A stretch of 15,997 nt of DNA, from positions 1-15,997 of the forward strand of contig JABHFC010000435.1 of NCBI GenBank assembly GCA_018676275.1, given 5' to 3'. Numbering within the stretch: position 1 is the first letter of the stretch; each line of letters opens with the position of its first letter. Both the position numbers and the translations under genes were made by a program. Origin of the DNA: Gammaproteobacteria bacterium. Lineage in GTDB: Bacteria > Pseudomonadota > Gammaproteobacteria > Eutrophobiales > Eutrophobiaceae. Of the stretch, positions 1 to 7,418 are shown one piece after another. A model generated the notes under the pieces. That model had not been told where the DNA came from and made no database searches. It saw only the letters and a program-made list of their open reading frames with translations.

Positions 1-258
1 AACAAGGAGTCCACGCGAAGTATTACTTAACTTCAATTTCTCGCCACTGCGATAATTAGTTACTGCAGCGACGCTGCCGAATTTATTCATACCCAGCCAT
101 GAACCACCTTTTTCCAGATCCTGTCCCGCCAGTATGGAAGGTTCATTGTCCCAAAATTCCGCCTGCCTTGTCGGCCTCTGATAGCTTTCATCACGATTAG
201 CCGCAATAAGCAATGGGTACTCAGGGTGAACCTTATAGGCAACAATAATAAGGCACAT
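1..258 (-). CDS. NRDE (TANGO2-like) family protein, partial at its C-terminus
   Basis: Reverse-strand reading gives 86 codons, starting at the ATG at 258-256 and running off the left edge. The N-terminus begins MCLIIVAY and carries the family motif ANRDE at about residues 20-24, then GGSWLGMN and AAVTNYR further on. This pattern identifies the NRDE/TANGO2 family (old DUF833). Family members are usually around 250 residues, so roughly one third is visible. Cys2 directly after Met1 is typical and has led to suggestions of an Ntn-hydrolase-like fold. The biochemical role in bacteria is not settled, and TANGO2 in eukaryotes is linked to haem and lipid homeostasis. The start lies 6 bases after the rnt stop, so the gene is probably the third member of a pyrC-rnt-NRDE transcript. 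Only a weak AGAA-type ribosome site precedes it, which fits translation coupled to rnt. The family call is firm; function is unknown. Confidence 0.85.
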   Translation of the reverse strand, partial: MCLIIVAYKVHPEYPLLIAANRDESYQRPTRQAEFWDNEPSILAGQDLEKGGSWLGMNKFGSVAAVTNYRSGEKLKLSNTSRGLLV

Positions 259-264
259 AAAATT

Positions 265-909
265 CTATTTTTGATTCAGTACACGCCAACGATTTACAAT
301 TTTGCAAAATAATTCAGCCGTACGCTCTGCATCATAACGGGCTGAGTGTGCTTCCTTGCTATCCCACTCAATACCAGCTTTTTCTACCGCACGGGAAAGC
401 ACTGTCTGGCCATAAGCCAGACCACCCAGAGTTGCCGTATCAAATGTACTAAAGGGATGAAACGGATTGCGCTTTATATTTGTACGTTCCACAGCCGCAT
501 TTAAAAAACCAATATCAAAGGCAGGATTATGTCCAACCAGAATCGCGCGCTTACAATTGTGAGCCTTTAGTTTCGAACGTATAAGTTTGAAAATATCCTG
601 CAGACCCTCTTTTTCACCAACTGAAATTTCTTTGCGAAAAGGGTGTTCAGGGTCAATACCATTAAAATCCAGCGCTGCTTTTTCAAGGTTGGCACCTTCA
701 AATGGTTGAATATGGCGTGTAATTCCCTCATCTTCAACCCACTCACCTCCATCATTAACGGTTAACAGGACAGCCGCTACTTCCAATAATGCGTCTGTCT
801 GTGCGTTGAATCCGGCTGTTTCAACATCTACTACTACAGGTAAATAACCGCGAAAACGATCAGAAACATTCACATCGATAGTCACGCTGTAAGCAGTTTC
901 CAGTGACAT
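265..909 (-). CDS. rnt: Ribonuclease T, 3'-5' exoribonuclease
   Basis: The product is 214 residues, close to the E. coli enzyme. It trims the CCA end of tRNA during end turnover and matures the 3' ends of 5S and 23S rRNA and other small stable RNAs; it acts as a cytoplasmic dimer. The DEDDh exonuclease residues are all visible: Asp28 and Glu30 in VVDVETAGF, Asp132 in GHNPAFD, His188 in AHSARYD and Asp193. The family block RNPFHPFSTFDTATL is also present. The ATG at 909 lies inside the end of pyrC (28-base overlap) and is preceded by TGGAGA three bases upstream, itself inside pyrC, so translational coupling to pyrC is likely. The N-terminus is a few residues longer than in E. coli before the shared DRFRG block. 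The pyrC-rnt neighbourhood is also known from Pseudomonas. Confidence 0.96.
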   Translation of the reverse strand: MSLETAYSVTIDVNVSDRFRGYLPVVVDVETAGFNAQTDALLEVAAVLLTVNDGGEWVEDEGITRHIQPFEGANLEKAALDFNGIDPEHPFRKEISVGEKEGLQDIFKLIRSKLKAHNCKRAILVGHNPAFDIGFLNAAVERTNIKRNPFHPFSTFDTATLGGLAYGQTVLSRAVEKAGIEWDSKEAHSARYDAERTAELFCKIVNRWRVLNQK

Positions 910-1919
910 GTTTCTCCAGCCATGAACGGGATAATCTCTGATTCGGCAAAAGGCAGACTTGCAGGAATAGTCCAGTCTTTTTTTACCAGTGTTATCTGCG
1001 CTGAGTTTCTCTCTAATCCATAGAAATCGGCGCCAAAATGACTGGCAAAGTCTTCAAGCTGTTCAAGCTTTCCCAGTTCCTCAAAAACGCTGGCATATAG
1101 CTCTATTGCATTATGAGCTGTGTAAATTCCGGCGCAACCACAGGCACTTTCCTTGGCATTTCGTGAATGAGGTGCACTATCAGTACCAAGGAAGAAACGA
1201 TGATGTCCACCATCAAGTACATCAAGCAGTGCTTGCCGATGCTTTTCTCTTTTTAATACCGGTAGACAGAAATTATGGGGGCGAATACCTGATTTGAAAA
1301 TAGCATTCCGATTATAAATGAGATGCTGAGGGGTAATGGTGGCTGCCAGGTTTTCCGGTCCCTTCATAACGAAATTCGCAGCGTCACTGGTTGTAATATG
1401 TTCAAATACTATTTTCAAATTTTCAAAACGTTTCATTAAGGGCGCTAATATACGTTCAATAAAAACCTGTTCCCGATCAAAAATATCAACACCTGTATCG
1501 GTAACTTCACCGTGCATAAGTAATGGAATACCTTGCTCTGACATAGCTTCCAGTACCGGGTATGTTTTTTCCAAATCACTAACGCCATTATCTGAATTAG
1601 TTGTTGCACCGGCAGGATAATATTTAACTGCGTATACATGATCATGCTCCGCCAGTATTTTGATTTCCTCCACCAAAGTATTATCGGTTAAATATAACGT
1701 CATTAACGGTTGGAAATTAGTGTCTAAGGGCAAATTGTCGAGGATTCGTTGTCGATACGCCTCAGCCAGTGCAACTGTCGTTATTGGTGATTCCAGGTTG
1801 GGCATAATCATGCCTCGCGCAAATTGTCGAGCACTATCAGCGACGACGCTGGCAAGCGCTGTTGCATCGCGCAGATGCAAATGGAAATCGTCAGGTCGGG
1901 TAAGGTTAATGGAATTCAT
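882..1919 (-). CDS. pyrC: Dihydroorotase (PyrC, class II)
   Basis: The product has 345 residues and is nearly the same length as E. coli PyrC. It catalyses the reversible ring closure of N-carbamoyl-aspartate to dihydroorotate, the third step of pyrimidine synthesis, in the cytosol. The amidohydrolase metal site is complete: His13 and His15 in FHLHLRD, the carboxylated lysine Lys99 in AVKYYPAG, His136 in LMHGEV, His174 in FEHITT, and the catalytic Asp247 in GTDSAPH. The ATG start at 1919 puts the HxH motif at the usual distance from the N-terminus, although no strong ribosome site is visible ahead of it. It is the first gene of a minus-strand cluster with rnt and the NRDE gene. It is divergent from tas across 181 bases, and I found no convincing -35/-10 pair for it there. 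Confidence 0.97.
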   Translation of the reverse strand: MNSINLTRPDDFHLHLRDATALASVVADSARQFARGMIMPNLESPITTVALAEAYRQRILDNLPLDTNFQPLMTLYLTDNTLVEEIKILAEHDHVYAVKYYPAGATTNSDNGVSDLEKTYPVLEAMSEQGIPLLMHGEVTDTGVDIFDREQVFIERILAPLMKRFENLKIVFEHITTSDAANFVMKGPENLAATITPQHLIYNRNAIFKSGIRPHNFCLPVLKREKHRQALLDVLDGGHHRFFLGTDSAPHSRNAKESACGCAGIYTAHNAIELYASVFEELGKLEQLEDFASHFGADFYGLERNSAQITLVKKDWTIPASLPFAESEIIPFMAGETCHWKLLTA

Positions 1920-2100
1920 GCAAATTACTGCGAACCAATATGTGATTAATGTAGCGTCAAAGTTACCACAAGCACCAATGTTTGTAAGCTACTTGCTTGC
2001 GAACAATTAGGCAGTAGCTATCTGGCGAAAAATACAAAAACTGGCCTGAAAGCAATCAAAACGATTATGATCGGAGCTCTTTTTAATTCTATCTACGACT

Positions 2101-3144
2101 ATGAAATACAGACAATTAGGTCAATCCGATACACAAGTTAGTGTTATCTGTCTGGGAAGCATGACCTGGGGCGAACAAAATAGTGAAGCCGAGGCGCATG
2201 CTCAGCTAGATTACGCTATCGATGCAGGAGTTAATTTTATTGATGCGGCAGAGATGTATCCTGTACCACCTAAAGCAGAGACTCAAGGTCTGACCGAGCA
2301 ATATATCGGTTCCTGGCTGAAAAAACGTTCGGATCGTGACAAACTTGTTATCACCAGCAAAGTTTCTGCCAGAGCAGATTGGCTCCCCTATTTACGTAAT
2401 GGTAAGGCCAGGCTGGATAAAGAAAATATTGAAGTGGCGCTGGATGCCAGTTTGAAGCGATTACAATGTGATTATGTTGACCTGTACCAGTTACATTGGC
2501 CGGAAAGGGATAGTAATTATTTTGGTCAATTAAATTATTACCATGCTCCCGAAAGCGATGGAGTGCCCATCGCAGAAACACTCGGAGTACTGGCTGATCT
2601 GGTACAATCAGGCAAAATCAGGCATATCGGGGTATGTAACGAGACTGCCTGGGGTGTGAACGAATACCTGAAACTGGCTAGAGAAGAAATTGGCCCGAAA
2701 ATAGTCAGTATTCAAAACCCCTATAGCCTGCTAAATCGCAGTTTTGAAATTGGTCTGTCTGAGATTGCACATCGGGAATATATAGGCTTACTCGCATACT
2801 CCCCACTCGGTTTCGGCACTCTCAGTGGTAAATACCTGAACAAGCAACAACCTGAAAATACTCGTTTGACGTTATTTGGCGAGCGATATAAAAGATATAG
2901 TACTGAACAAGGCATCGAGGCGACTGCGGATTATGTTAATCTTGCTAAAGAATATGGACTGAATCCGGCGCAAATGGCTCTGGCCTATGTGAATTCAAGA
3001 GCATTTTTAACAAGTACTATTATCGGTGCGAGAACGCCAGAACAATTACGAGATAATATTGCCAGCGTCGATATTGATTTGCCCAAAGAATTGTTACGTA
3101 ATATTGAGAAAATACATGTCCTGCATCCTAACCCTTGTCCCTAA
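2101..3144 (+). CDS. tas: Aldo/keto reductase, Tas type
   Basis: The product is 347 residues and follows E. coli Tas (346) almost end to end: MTWGEQNSEAEAHAQLDYA, AAEMYPVPPKAETQGLTE, then QNPYSLLNRSFE. It is an NADPH-dependent TIM-barrel oxidoreductase. The aldo/keto reductase tetrad is visible as Asp48, Tyr53, Lys87 and His132 (in QLHWP). The physiological substrate of Tas is uncertain. In E. coli the gene was found because extra copies suppress the tyrosine auxotrophy of a tyrA mutant in starved cells, hence its name. The ATG at 2101 aligns with the E. coli start, though no clear Shine-Dalgarno sequence precedes it. A TATGAT hexamer at 2066-2071 could be a -10 element, but without a good -35. 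purB begins 21 bases after the stop, so the two are probably on one transcript. Confidence 0.93.
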   Translation: MKYRQLGQSDTQVSVICLGSMTWGEQNSEAEAHAQLDYAIDAGVNFIDAAEMYPVPPKAETQGLTEQYIGSWLKKRSDRDKLVITSKVSARADWLPYLRNGKARLDKENIEVALDASLKRLQCDYVDLYQLHWPERDSNYFGQLNYYHAPESDGVPIAETLGVLADLVQSGKIRHIGVCNETAWGVNEYLKLAREEIGPKIVSIQNPYSLLNRSFEIGLSEIAHREYIGLLAYSPLGFGTLSGKYLNKQQPENTRLTLFGERYKRYSTEQGIEATADYVNLAKEYGLNPAQMALAYVNSRAFLTSTIIGARTPEQLRDNIASVDIDLPKELLRNIEKIHVLHPNPCP

Positions 3145-3165
3145 AAACGTTCATGTGAGAAAAAG

Positions 3166-4554
3166 ATGGAATTAGATTCGTTAACTGCAATTTCACCCAT
3201 TGATGGCCGTTATGGGAATAAGACAGCTCCTTTAAGAAATACTTTTAGTGAGTATGGGCTGATTCGTTTCCGTCTACTTGTTGAAGTACGCTGGTTACAA
3301 ACAATTTCTGCAAATAGTGATATTGTCGAAGTACCTGTGTTCAGTCCGAACGCAATGAAATTATTGGAAAGTCTGATTGATGACTTTTCATTGAGTGATG
3401 CTGCACGTATCAAGGAAATTGAACTCACAACGAATCATGATGTAAAAGCGGTTGAATACTTTTTAAAAGAAAAAATTGCTGGCCTTGATGAGTTAAAAAA
3501 TGTTTCAGAATTTCTTCACTTTGCCTGTACGTCCGAAGACATCAATAATATCAGCCACGCCTTGATGCTGGTAGAGTCGAGGGAATCACATCTTCTACCC
3601 TCGCACAAGGAACTAATTGAGGCACTCTGCAAATTGGCAGAACAACATGCCGGTGTTGCCATGCTTGCGCGAACTCATGGACAAACAGCATCTCCTACAA
3701 CACTGGGTAAGGAAATCGCTATTTTTGTACATAGGCTACAAAGACAAGTTGAGCAACTGAGTAATGTTCAGGTTCTCGCCAAGTTTAACGGGGCGGTAGG
3801 AAATTTTAATGCCCACCTTGCTGCTTATCCTGATCTTGACTGGATGAGTATTTCCCAAAATTTCGTTGAGTCATTAGATCTGGTATGGAATCCTCATACA
3901 ACTCAAATTGAATCTCATGATTACATTGCAGAATATTTTCATAGCTTGGTTCGCTTCAATAATATTACGCTAGATCTCTGCCGAGACCTCTGGTCTTATA
4001 TTTCGATTGGTTATTTCAAACAAAAAACTGTAGAAGGAGAAGTCGGGTCATCTACCATGCCGCACAAGGTTAATCCTATCGATTTTGAAAATGCAGAAGG
4101 TAATATAGGAATAGCCAATAGTTTGTTCACTCATTTATCAGAAAAACTAGCAATCTCACGTTGGCAACGTGACCTGAGTGACTCTACTGCTTTACGAAAT
4201 ATCGGTGTCGGTATCGCTCATTCGATTATCGCTTATCAATCCTGTCTCAAAGGTCTCTCTAAACTGGAGATAAACACCCAGGCAATCAGTCAGGACCTCG
4301 ATAATTCATGGGAAGTACTCGCTGAACCATTGCAAACTGTCATGCGTCGACATGGAGTGGATCAGTCATACGAAAAATTAAAAGAATTAACCCGCGGTCA
4401 GGCAATAAGCCAGGCAAGTCTGGCCGAATTTATTGATAAGCTTCCGCTGGGTGCTGAAACAAAAAGTCAGTTACTTGAACTGACGCCTAGTTCCTATATA
4501 GGTAATGCTAAACAACAGGCGATAGGCATTATCGATAACGCCAGAAAACAGTAA
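3166..4554 (+). CDS. purB: Adenylosuccinate lyase
   Basis: The product has 462 residues (E. coli PurB has 456). It catalyses two beta-eliminations in purine synthesis: SAICAR to AICAR plus fumarate, and adenylosuccinate to AMP plus fumarate. The superfamily signature SSTMPHKVNPIDFENAEGN is present with the catalytic Ser295. The catalytic His171 lies in ARTHGQTASP; both numbers match E. coli. The N-terminus LTAISPIDGRYGNKT is characteristic of the long gammaproteobacterial PurB branch. The ATG at 3166 is preceded by GTGAGAAAAAG. In E. coli, purB sits close to roxA (ycfD); here roxA follows directly and no phoPQ genes intervene. The start 21 bases after tas suggests shared transcription. Confidence 0.98.
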   Translation: MELDSLTAISPIDGRYGNKTAPLRNTFSEYGLIRFRLLVEVRWLQTISANSDIVEVPVFSPNAMKLLESLIDDFSLSDAARIKEIELTTNHDVKAVEYFLKEKIAGLDELKNVSEFLHFACTSEDINNISHALMLVESRESHLLPSHKELIEALCKLAEQHAGVAMLARTHGQTASPTTLGKEIAIFVHRLQRQVEQLSNVQVLAKFNGAVGNFNAHLAAYPDLDWMSISQNFVESLDLVWNPHTTQIESHDYIAEYFHSLVRFNNITLDLCRDLWSYISIGYFKQKTVEGEVGSSTMPHKVNPIDFENAEGNIGIANSLFTHLSEKLAISRWQRDLSDSTALRNIGVGIAHSIIAYQSCLKGLSKLEINTQAISQDLDNSWEVLAEPLQTVMRRHGVDQSYEKLKELTRGQAISQASLAEFIDKLPLGAETKSQLLELTPSSYIGNAKQQAIGIIDNARKQ

Positions 4555-4586
4555 AAGTAATACTCCTGACTACAGCTGCTCTGCCC

Positions 4587-5747
4587 GTGAACAAAAAAAT
4601 CCCCGGAGGTATGGACGCGGCTGAATTTCTCAGGACCTATTGGCAGAAAAAACCCTGTTTTATCAGGAACGCTGATAACAACTTTCAGTCTTTTATTTCC
4701 AGAGACGAGCTTTTCGCACTGGCGTGTCAGGATAAAGTTGAATCACGGCTGGTTCTCGAGATTGATGGCGATATTCCATGGCAAGTTGCTCATGGCCCTT
4801 TCCAGAAAGAAGACTTTTCTAACTTACCTGAAAGCCATTGGGCTTTGTTGGTTCAGAATACAGATTTACATTTACCTGCGGCCAGCAGTTTTCTGGAATC
4901 TTTCAATTTTATCCCAAACTGGCGAATTGACGATTTGATGATTAGTTACGCCCCAGAGAATGGTAGCGTTGGTCCTCATCTGGATAGTTATGACGTGTTT
5001 TTGTTTCAGGCGATGGGAAAACGTCGGTGGTCAATTAATAATCTTGATTACGATGAAAATGATTTTATAGAAGGACTCGATTTACGCGTCATTGAAAATT
5101 TTATTCCTGAGCAGGAATGGTTTCTTGAACCTGGCGACATGTTATATCTTCCTCCAAATATTGCTCACCATGGTGTCGCTCTGGAAGAGTGCATGACCTA
5201 TTCTATAGGCTTCAGAGCGCCATCCAATCATGAAATTATTAGTCGATACGTGGATGACCTCCTGTATTCAGAAAAAGAGCAGAGATATACCGACCCGAAT
5301 TTAACTGTATCAGCACATAGTGGAGAAATTAGCGAAAAACACTTACAGGATATTGTTACATTTACAAAATCGATTATCCCGGATGAGAAAAAACTTGAAG
5401 ATTGGTTCGGCAAGTTCGTTACGCAATTACCGGAAAACTGTCAAGACGAGGAAATAACGCAATATTTGGATGCCGATTCATTTTTCTCGCTGGTTCAAAA
5501 TAAAAAATATTTATTAAGATGTTCTGCCTCCCGCACCGTCTTTATTCGAAAAAATGATTTTATCATCTTGTTTGTTAACGGGGAGTCTTACACACTACCT
5601 TCGAGTTATGAACAATTTGCGTTCGACTTTACCGAAAAACATAAATTTGAAAATCCTTTGATAAACAAAAATAGACTCGATCCCGAGTTAACGATATTAC
5701 TATGCCGGTTTTATAACATGGGCATCATCAATGATGGGACTGACTAA
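4587..5747 (+). CDS. roxA: Ribosomal oxygenase RoxA-like (YcfD), JmjC/cupin 2-oxoglutarate dioxygenase
   Basis: The product has 386 residues against 373 in E. coli YcfD/RoxA, which hydroxylates an arginine of ribosomal protein L16 using Fe(II), oxygen and 2-oxoglutarate. The iron site is visible as His131-x-Asp133 in VGPHLDSYD and His194 in PPNIAHHG. Other family blocks are WRIDDLMIS, LEPGDMLYLPP and YSIGFRAPS. The C-terminal winged-helix part is more divergent but full length. The start is uncertain: GTG at 4587 gives MNKKIPGGMDAAEFL, which matches the E. coli N-terminal length, but it has no upstream ribosome site. The in-frame ATG at 4611 would remove eight residues and has GGAGGT directly against it. 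The gene follows purB by 32 bases. A hairpin covers its stop codon. Confidence 0.93.
   Translation: MNKKIPGGMDAAEFLRTYWQKKPCFIRNADNNFQSFISRDELFALACQDKVESRLVLEIDGDIPWQVAHGPFQKEDFSNLPESHWALLVQNTDLHLPAASSFLESFNFIPNWRIDDLMISYAPENGSVGPHLDSYDVFLFQAMGKRRWSINNLDYDENDFIEGLDLRVIENFIPEQEWFLEPGDMLYLPPNIAHHGVALEECMTYSIGFRAPSNHEIISRYVDDLLYSEKEQRYTDPNLTVSAHSGEISEKHLQDIVTFTKSIIPDEKKLEDWFGKFVTQLPENCQDEEITQYLDADSFFSLVQNKKYLLRCSASRTVFIRKNDFIILFVNGESYTLPSSYEQFAFDFTEKHKFENPLINKNRLDPELTILLCRFYNMGIINDGTD
4605..4610 (+). promoter_or_regulatory. Perfect Shine-Dalgarno-like GGAGGT inside the roxA 5' end
   Basis: GGAGGT abuts the ATG at 4611 with no spacer and lies 18 bases downstream of the GTG at 4587. A normal spacer is about 5-9 bases, so it fits neither start well. 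It may simply encode Gly-Gly (codons 7-8 of the GTG reading), or it may mark a non-standard start. There is no in-frame start codon 5-9 bases downstream of it. Confidence 0.35.
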
Positions 5748-5762
5748 AAAATTAGTCGTCCT
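5736..5762 (+). repeat. Hairpin overlapping the roxA stop codon
   Basis: GACTAA (5742-5747), an AAAA loop and TTAGTC (5752-5757) form a perfect inverted repeat that includes the TAA stop. Pairing continues outside a single unpaired T (5741) as GGAC (5737-5740) with GTCC (5758-5761), plus a possible G-U pair. It would stop or protect the roxA message, but no T-run follows on the plus strand. A classical intrinsic terminator is therefore not supported. Confidence 0.4.
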
Positions 5763-5855
5763 GGTTCTCAGAATTCAGTTTCTATAATTGTTCTTAATAT
5801 GTTCATGAATTAATATTCAACTTAAGACACATCACTTAAAATATAGATTTAATAT

Positions 5856-6368
5856 ATGTATACATTCGAAAGCTATCAATTAGGCGAAGATAATGACCTT
5901 GTTCAAATAAGTACTAGCGGAGAACAGCATGCTGCAGCCTGTACAATGTCGCGTCAGAGTAAAAGAGAGATAAGCATCATCAGCCGGGAGTTGGACCCAC
6001 TGGTATATGACGTCCCAGAGTTTATCGAATCAGTAAAGAAGATGGTTTTGGCTCACCGTCGCTCTCGTTTGCGTATAATTGTATTTGAACCCAGACTAAT
6101 AGTTAGTCGGGGACATCTACTACTCGATTTTGCTGAGAATTTACCAAGCTTTATTGAGTTTCGAACACCAGGGAAAGATTACAAACATTTTAATGAATCA
6201 TTATTTGTCGCAGATAATACTGCTTACATTTATCGAAATAATGCTGATCGATTTGATGGGACTTTAAGTTTTAATGACAGACAAAAAGCTAAGGTCTTTA
6301 TGGATGTTTTTGAAGAGATGTGGAACAGATCTACTCCCGATCCTAACCTCCGGAGAATGATTTTATGA
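5856..6368 (+). CDS. DUF7931-type protein of unknown function, degenerate PLD-like
   Basis: The product has 170 residues, no signal peptide and no membrane segment, so it should be cytosolic. The core shows alternating strand/helix segments: ISIISRELDPLVYD (about residues 39-52), LRIIVFEPRLIVSRGHLLLD (about 72-92), HFNESLFVADNTAYIYR (about 110-126) and a C-terminal FEEMWNRSTPDPNLRRM. This layout recalls the DUF7931 family of gammaproteobacteria, which looks like a half phospholipase-D fold without an HKD motif; that comparison is from memory and is inference. The ATG at 5856 is the only start giving the full N-terminus, though no Shine-Dalgarno sequence is visible. Its stop overlaps the next gene's start (ATGA at 6365-6368), so the two products are probably made in concert. 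Function is not known. Confidence 0.75.
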   Translation: MYTFESYQLGEDNDLVQISTSGEQHAAACTMSRQSKREISIISRELDPLVYDVPEFIESVKKMVLAHRRSRLRIIVFEPRLIVSRGHLLLDFAENLPSFIEFRTPGKDYKHFNESLFVADNTAYIYRNNADRFDGTLSFNDRQKAKVFMDVFEEMWNRSTPDPNLRRMIL

Positions 6369-7237
6369 GATTTGGTTTAACTATTTTTTTTATCTCATAT
6401 TTTTCATTGTGGATGCCATTCAGCAGTGCCGCTGAGATGAACCTGGAAGTAATCTCCCTACAAAACCGAAATGCGGATGAAATAATTCCAATACTCCAGC
6501 CATTAGTTTATAAAGGTGGCTCCATAACCGGAATGAATAATCAGCTGATAATAAAGACTACGTTCTCCAACATGGCTGAGATAAAGCAAATTCTTGCCGG
6601 CATTGACAAGGCTGCACGCCGTTTAATGATTACGGTTAAACAGGATATCGATGGTCTGTCTGAGACAAATCAGCATGGTATTTCAGGACGATATTCAAAC
6701 GGCGATTTTTCCATATCCAGCAAAAACAAGGGTGAAGGCAATAAGGGATTGGTGTTGTCGAAACAAGATTCCGAGGGAAACCGAATACGTTATCGAAACC
6801 TGAGCACCCAATCAGATTTGGATGATAAAAATACATTTAAGGTACAGACAATCGAAGGCAAAGCTGCCTACGTTCAAACCGGACAACAGGTTCCTATAGC
6901 CAATCGAAACGCCTACATCACCCATGGTGGTGTAGTGGTTCAGGAAACTATTGATTATCACGATGTCAGTTCTGGCTTTTATGTCCTGCCTCGCATCAAT
7001 GGCGAGCGGGTGACATTACTGGTTTCTCCGCAACTTTCCCGCGTAAATCCCAACCATGGCTCTGCTTTTGAGGTTCAAAATGCTGAAACCATCATAATGG
7101 GACGCATTGGCGAATGGCTTGAGATTGGCGGAATTGTGCAGCGATTTGATAGTAATACGAGGGAAAACCTGTCAAACAAGCGTCAAAGTAGTACGGAAAA
7201 TCGCACTATGTTTATTAAGGTCGAGGAAATTCATTAG
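6365..7237 (+). CDS. Exported short secretin-like protein (PulD/GspD N-domain plus partial secretin core)
   Basis: The product has 290 residues. Residues 1-23 form a signal peptide: MRFG, a hydrophobic stretch to about residue 19, then SSAAE with likely cleavage after Ala22 or Ala23. Residues 26-90 (LEVISLQNRNADEIIPIL, then IKQILAGIDKAARRLMITV) match the NolW-like secretin N-domain. From about 155, IEGKAAYVQTGQQVPI and then GFYVLPRINGERVTLLVSP resemble the start of the secretin beta-domain. Full secretins are usually much longer (roughly 400-700 residues), so an outer-membrane gate is unlikely; a periplasmic accessory role is possible. No pilus or type II secretion gene lies nearby. GGAG at 6352-6355, nine bases before the ATG, supports the start, which overlaps the upstream stop. 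The family is clear; the role is unknown. Confidence 0.8.
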   Translation: MRFGLTIFFISYFSLWMPFSSAAEMNLEVISLQNRNADEIIPILQPLVYKGGSITGMNNQLIIKTTFSNMAEIKQILAGIDKAARRLMITVKQDIDGLSETNQHGISGRYSNGDFSISSKNKGEGNKGLVLSKQDSEGNRIRYRNLSTQSDLDDKNTFKVQTIEGKAAYVQTGQQVPIANRNAYITHGGVVVQETIDYHDVSSGFYVLPRINGERVTLLVSPQLSRVNPNHGSAFEVQNAETIIMGRIGEWLEIGGIVQRFDSNTRENLSNKRQSSTENRTMFIKVEEIH

Positions 7238-7325
7238 ATTTGTAAAACAATAATAGTCAACGCGATATCGATAACAGAAATCAGAGTTTGCCCTGGTTTA
7301 CGTACCACAATTGCCAGCAAGATAA

Positions 7326-7355
7326 TTCACCAGTCATTTTAAATTGCCGTATAAT
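7326..7355 (+). promoter_or_regulatory. Candidate sigma-70 promoter of purL
   Basis: A perfect TATAAT lies at 7350-7355, with TTCACC (four of six matches to TTGACA) at 7326-7331 and an 18-base spacer. Transcription would start near 7362, about 57 bases before the purL ATG. I looked for a PurR-type operator (ACGCAAACGTTTGCGT) in 7238-7418 and found none. Confidence 0.5.
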
Positions 7356-7418
7356 GCAGCAACGAAAAATGTGTTAATTCCGCGTCGTAGTTTTATATAA
7401 ATAATTAAATTGACCCAG

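Noticed and set aside
1987..2019. Inverted repeat AGCTACT / AGTAGCT between pyrC and tas
   Set aside because: Seven-base arms with a 19-base loop are expected by chance at about this rate in a gap of this size; no T-run or promoter alignment.
7410..7418. TTG at 7410 as the purL start
   Set aside because: It adds only three residues with no ribosome site; the ATG at 7419 gives 1294 residues and matches the E. coli N-terminus better.
7238..7418. PurR operator or riboswitch upstream of purL
   Set aside because: No half-site matching ACGCAAACG and no recognisable purine-aptamer pattern; only a promoter can be supported.
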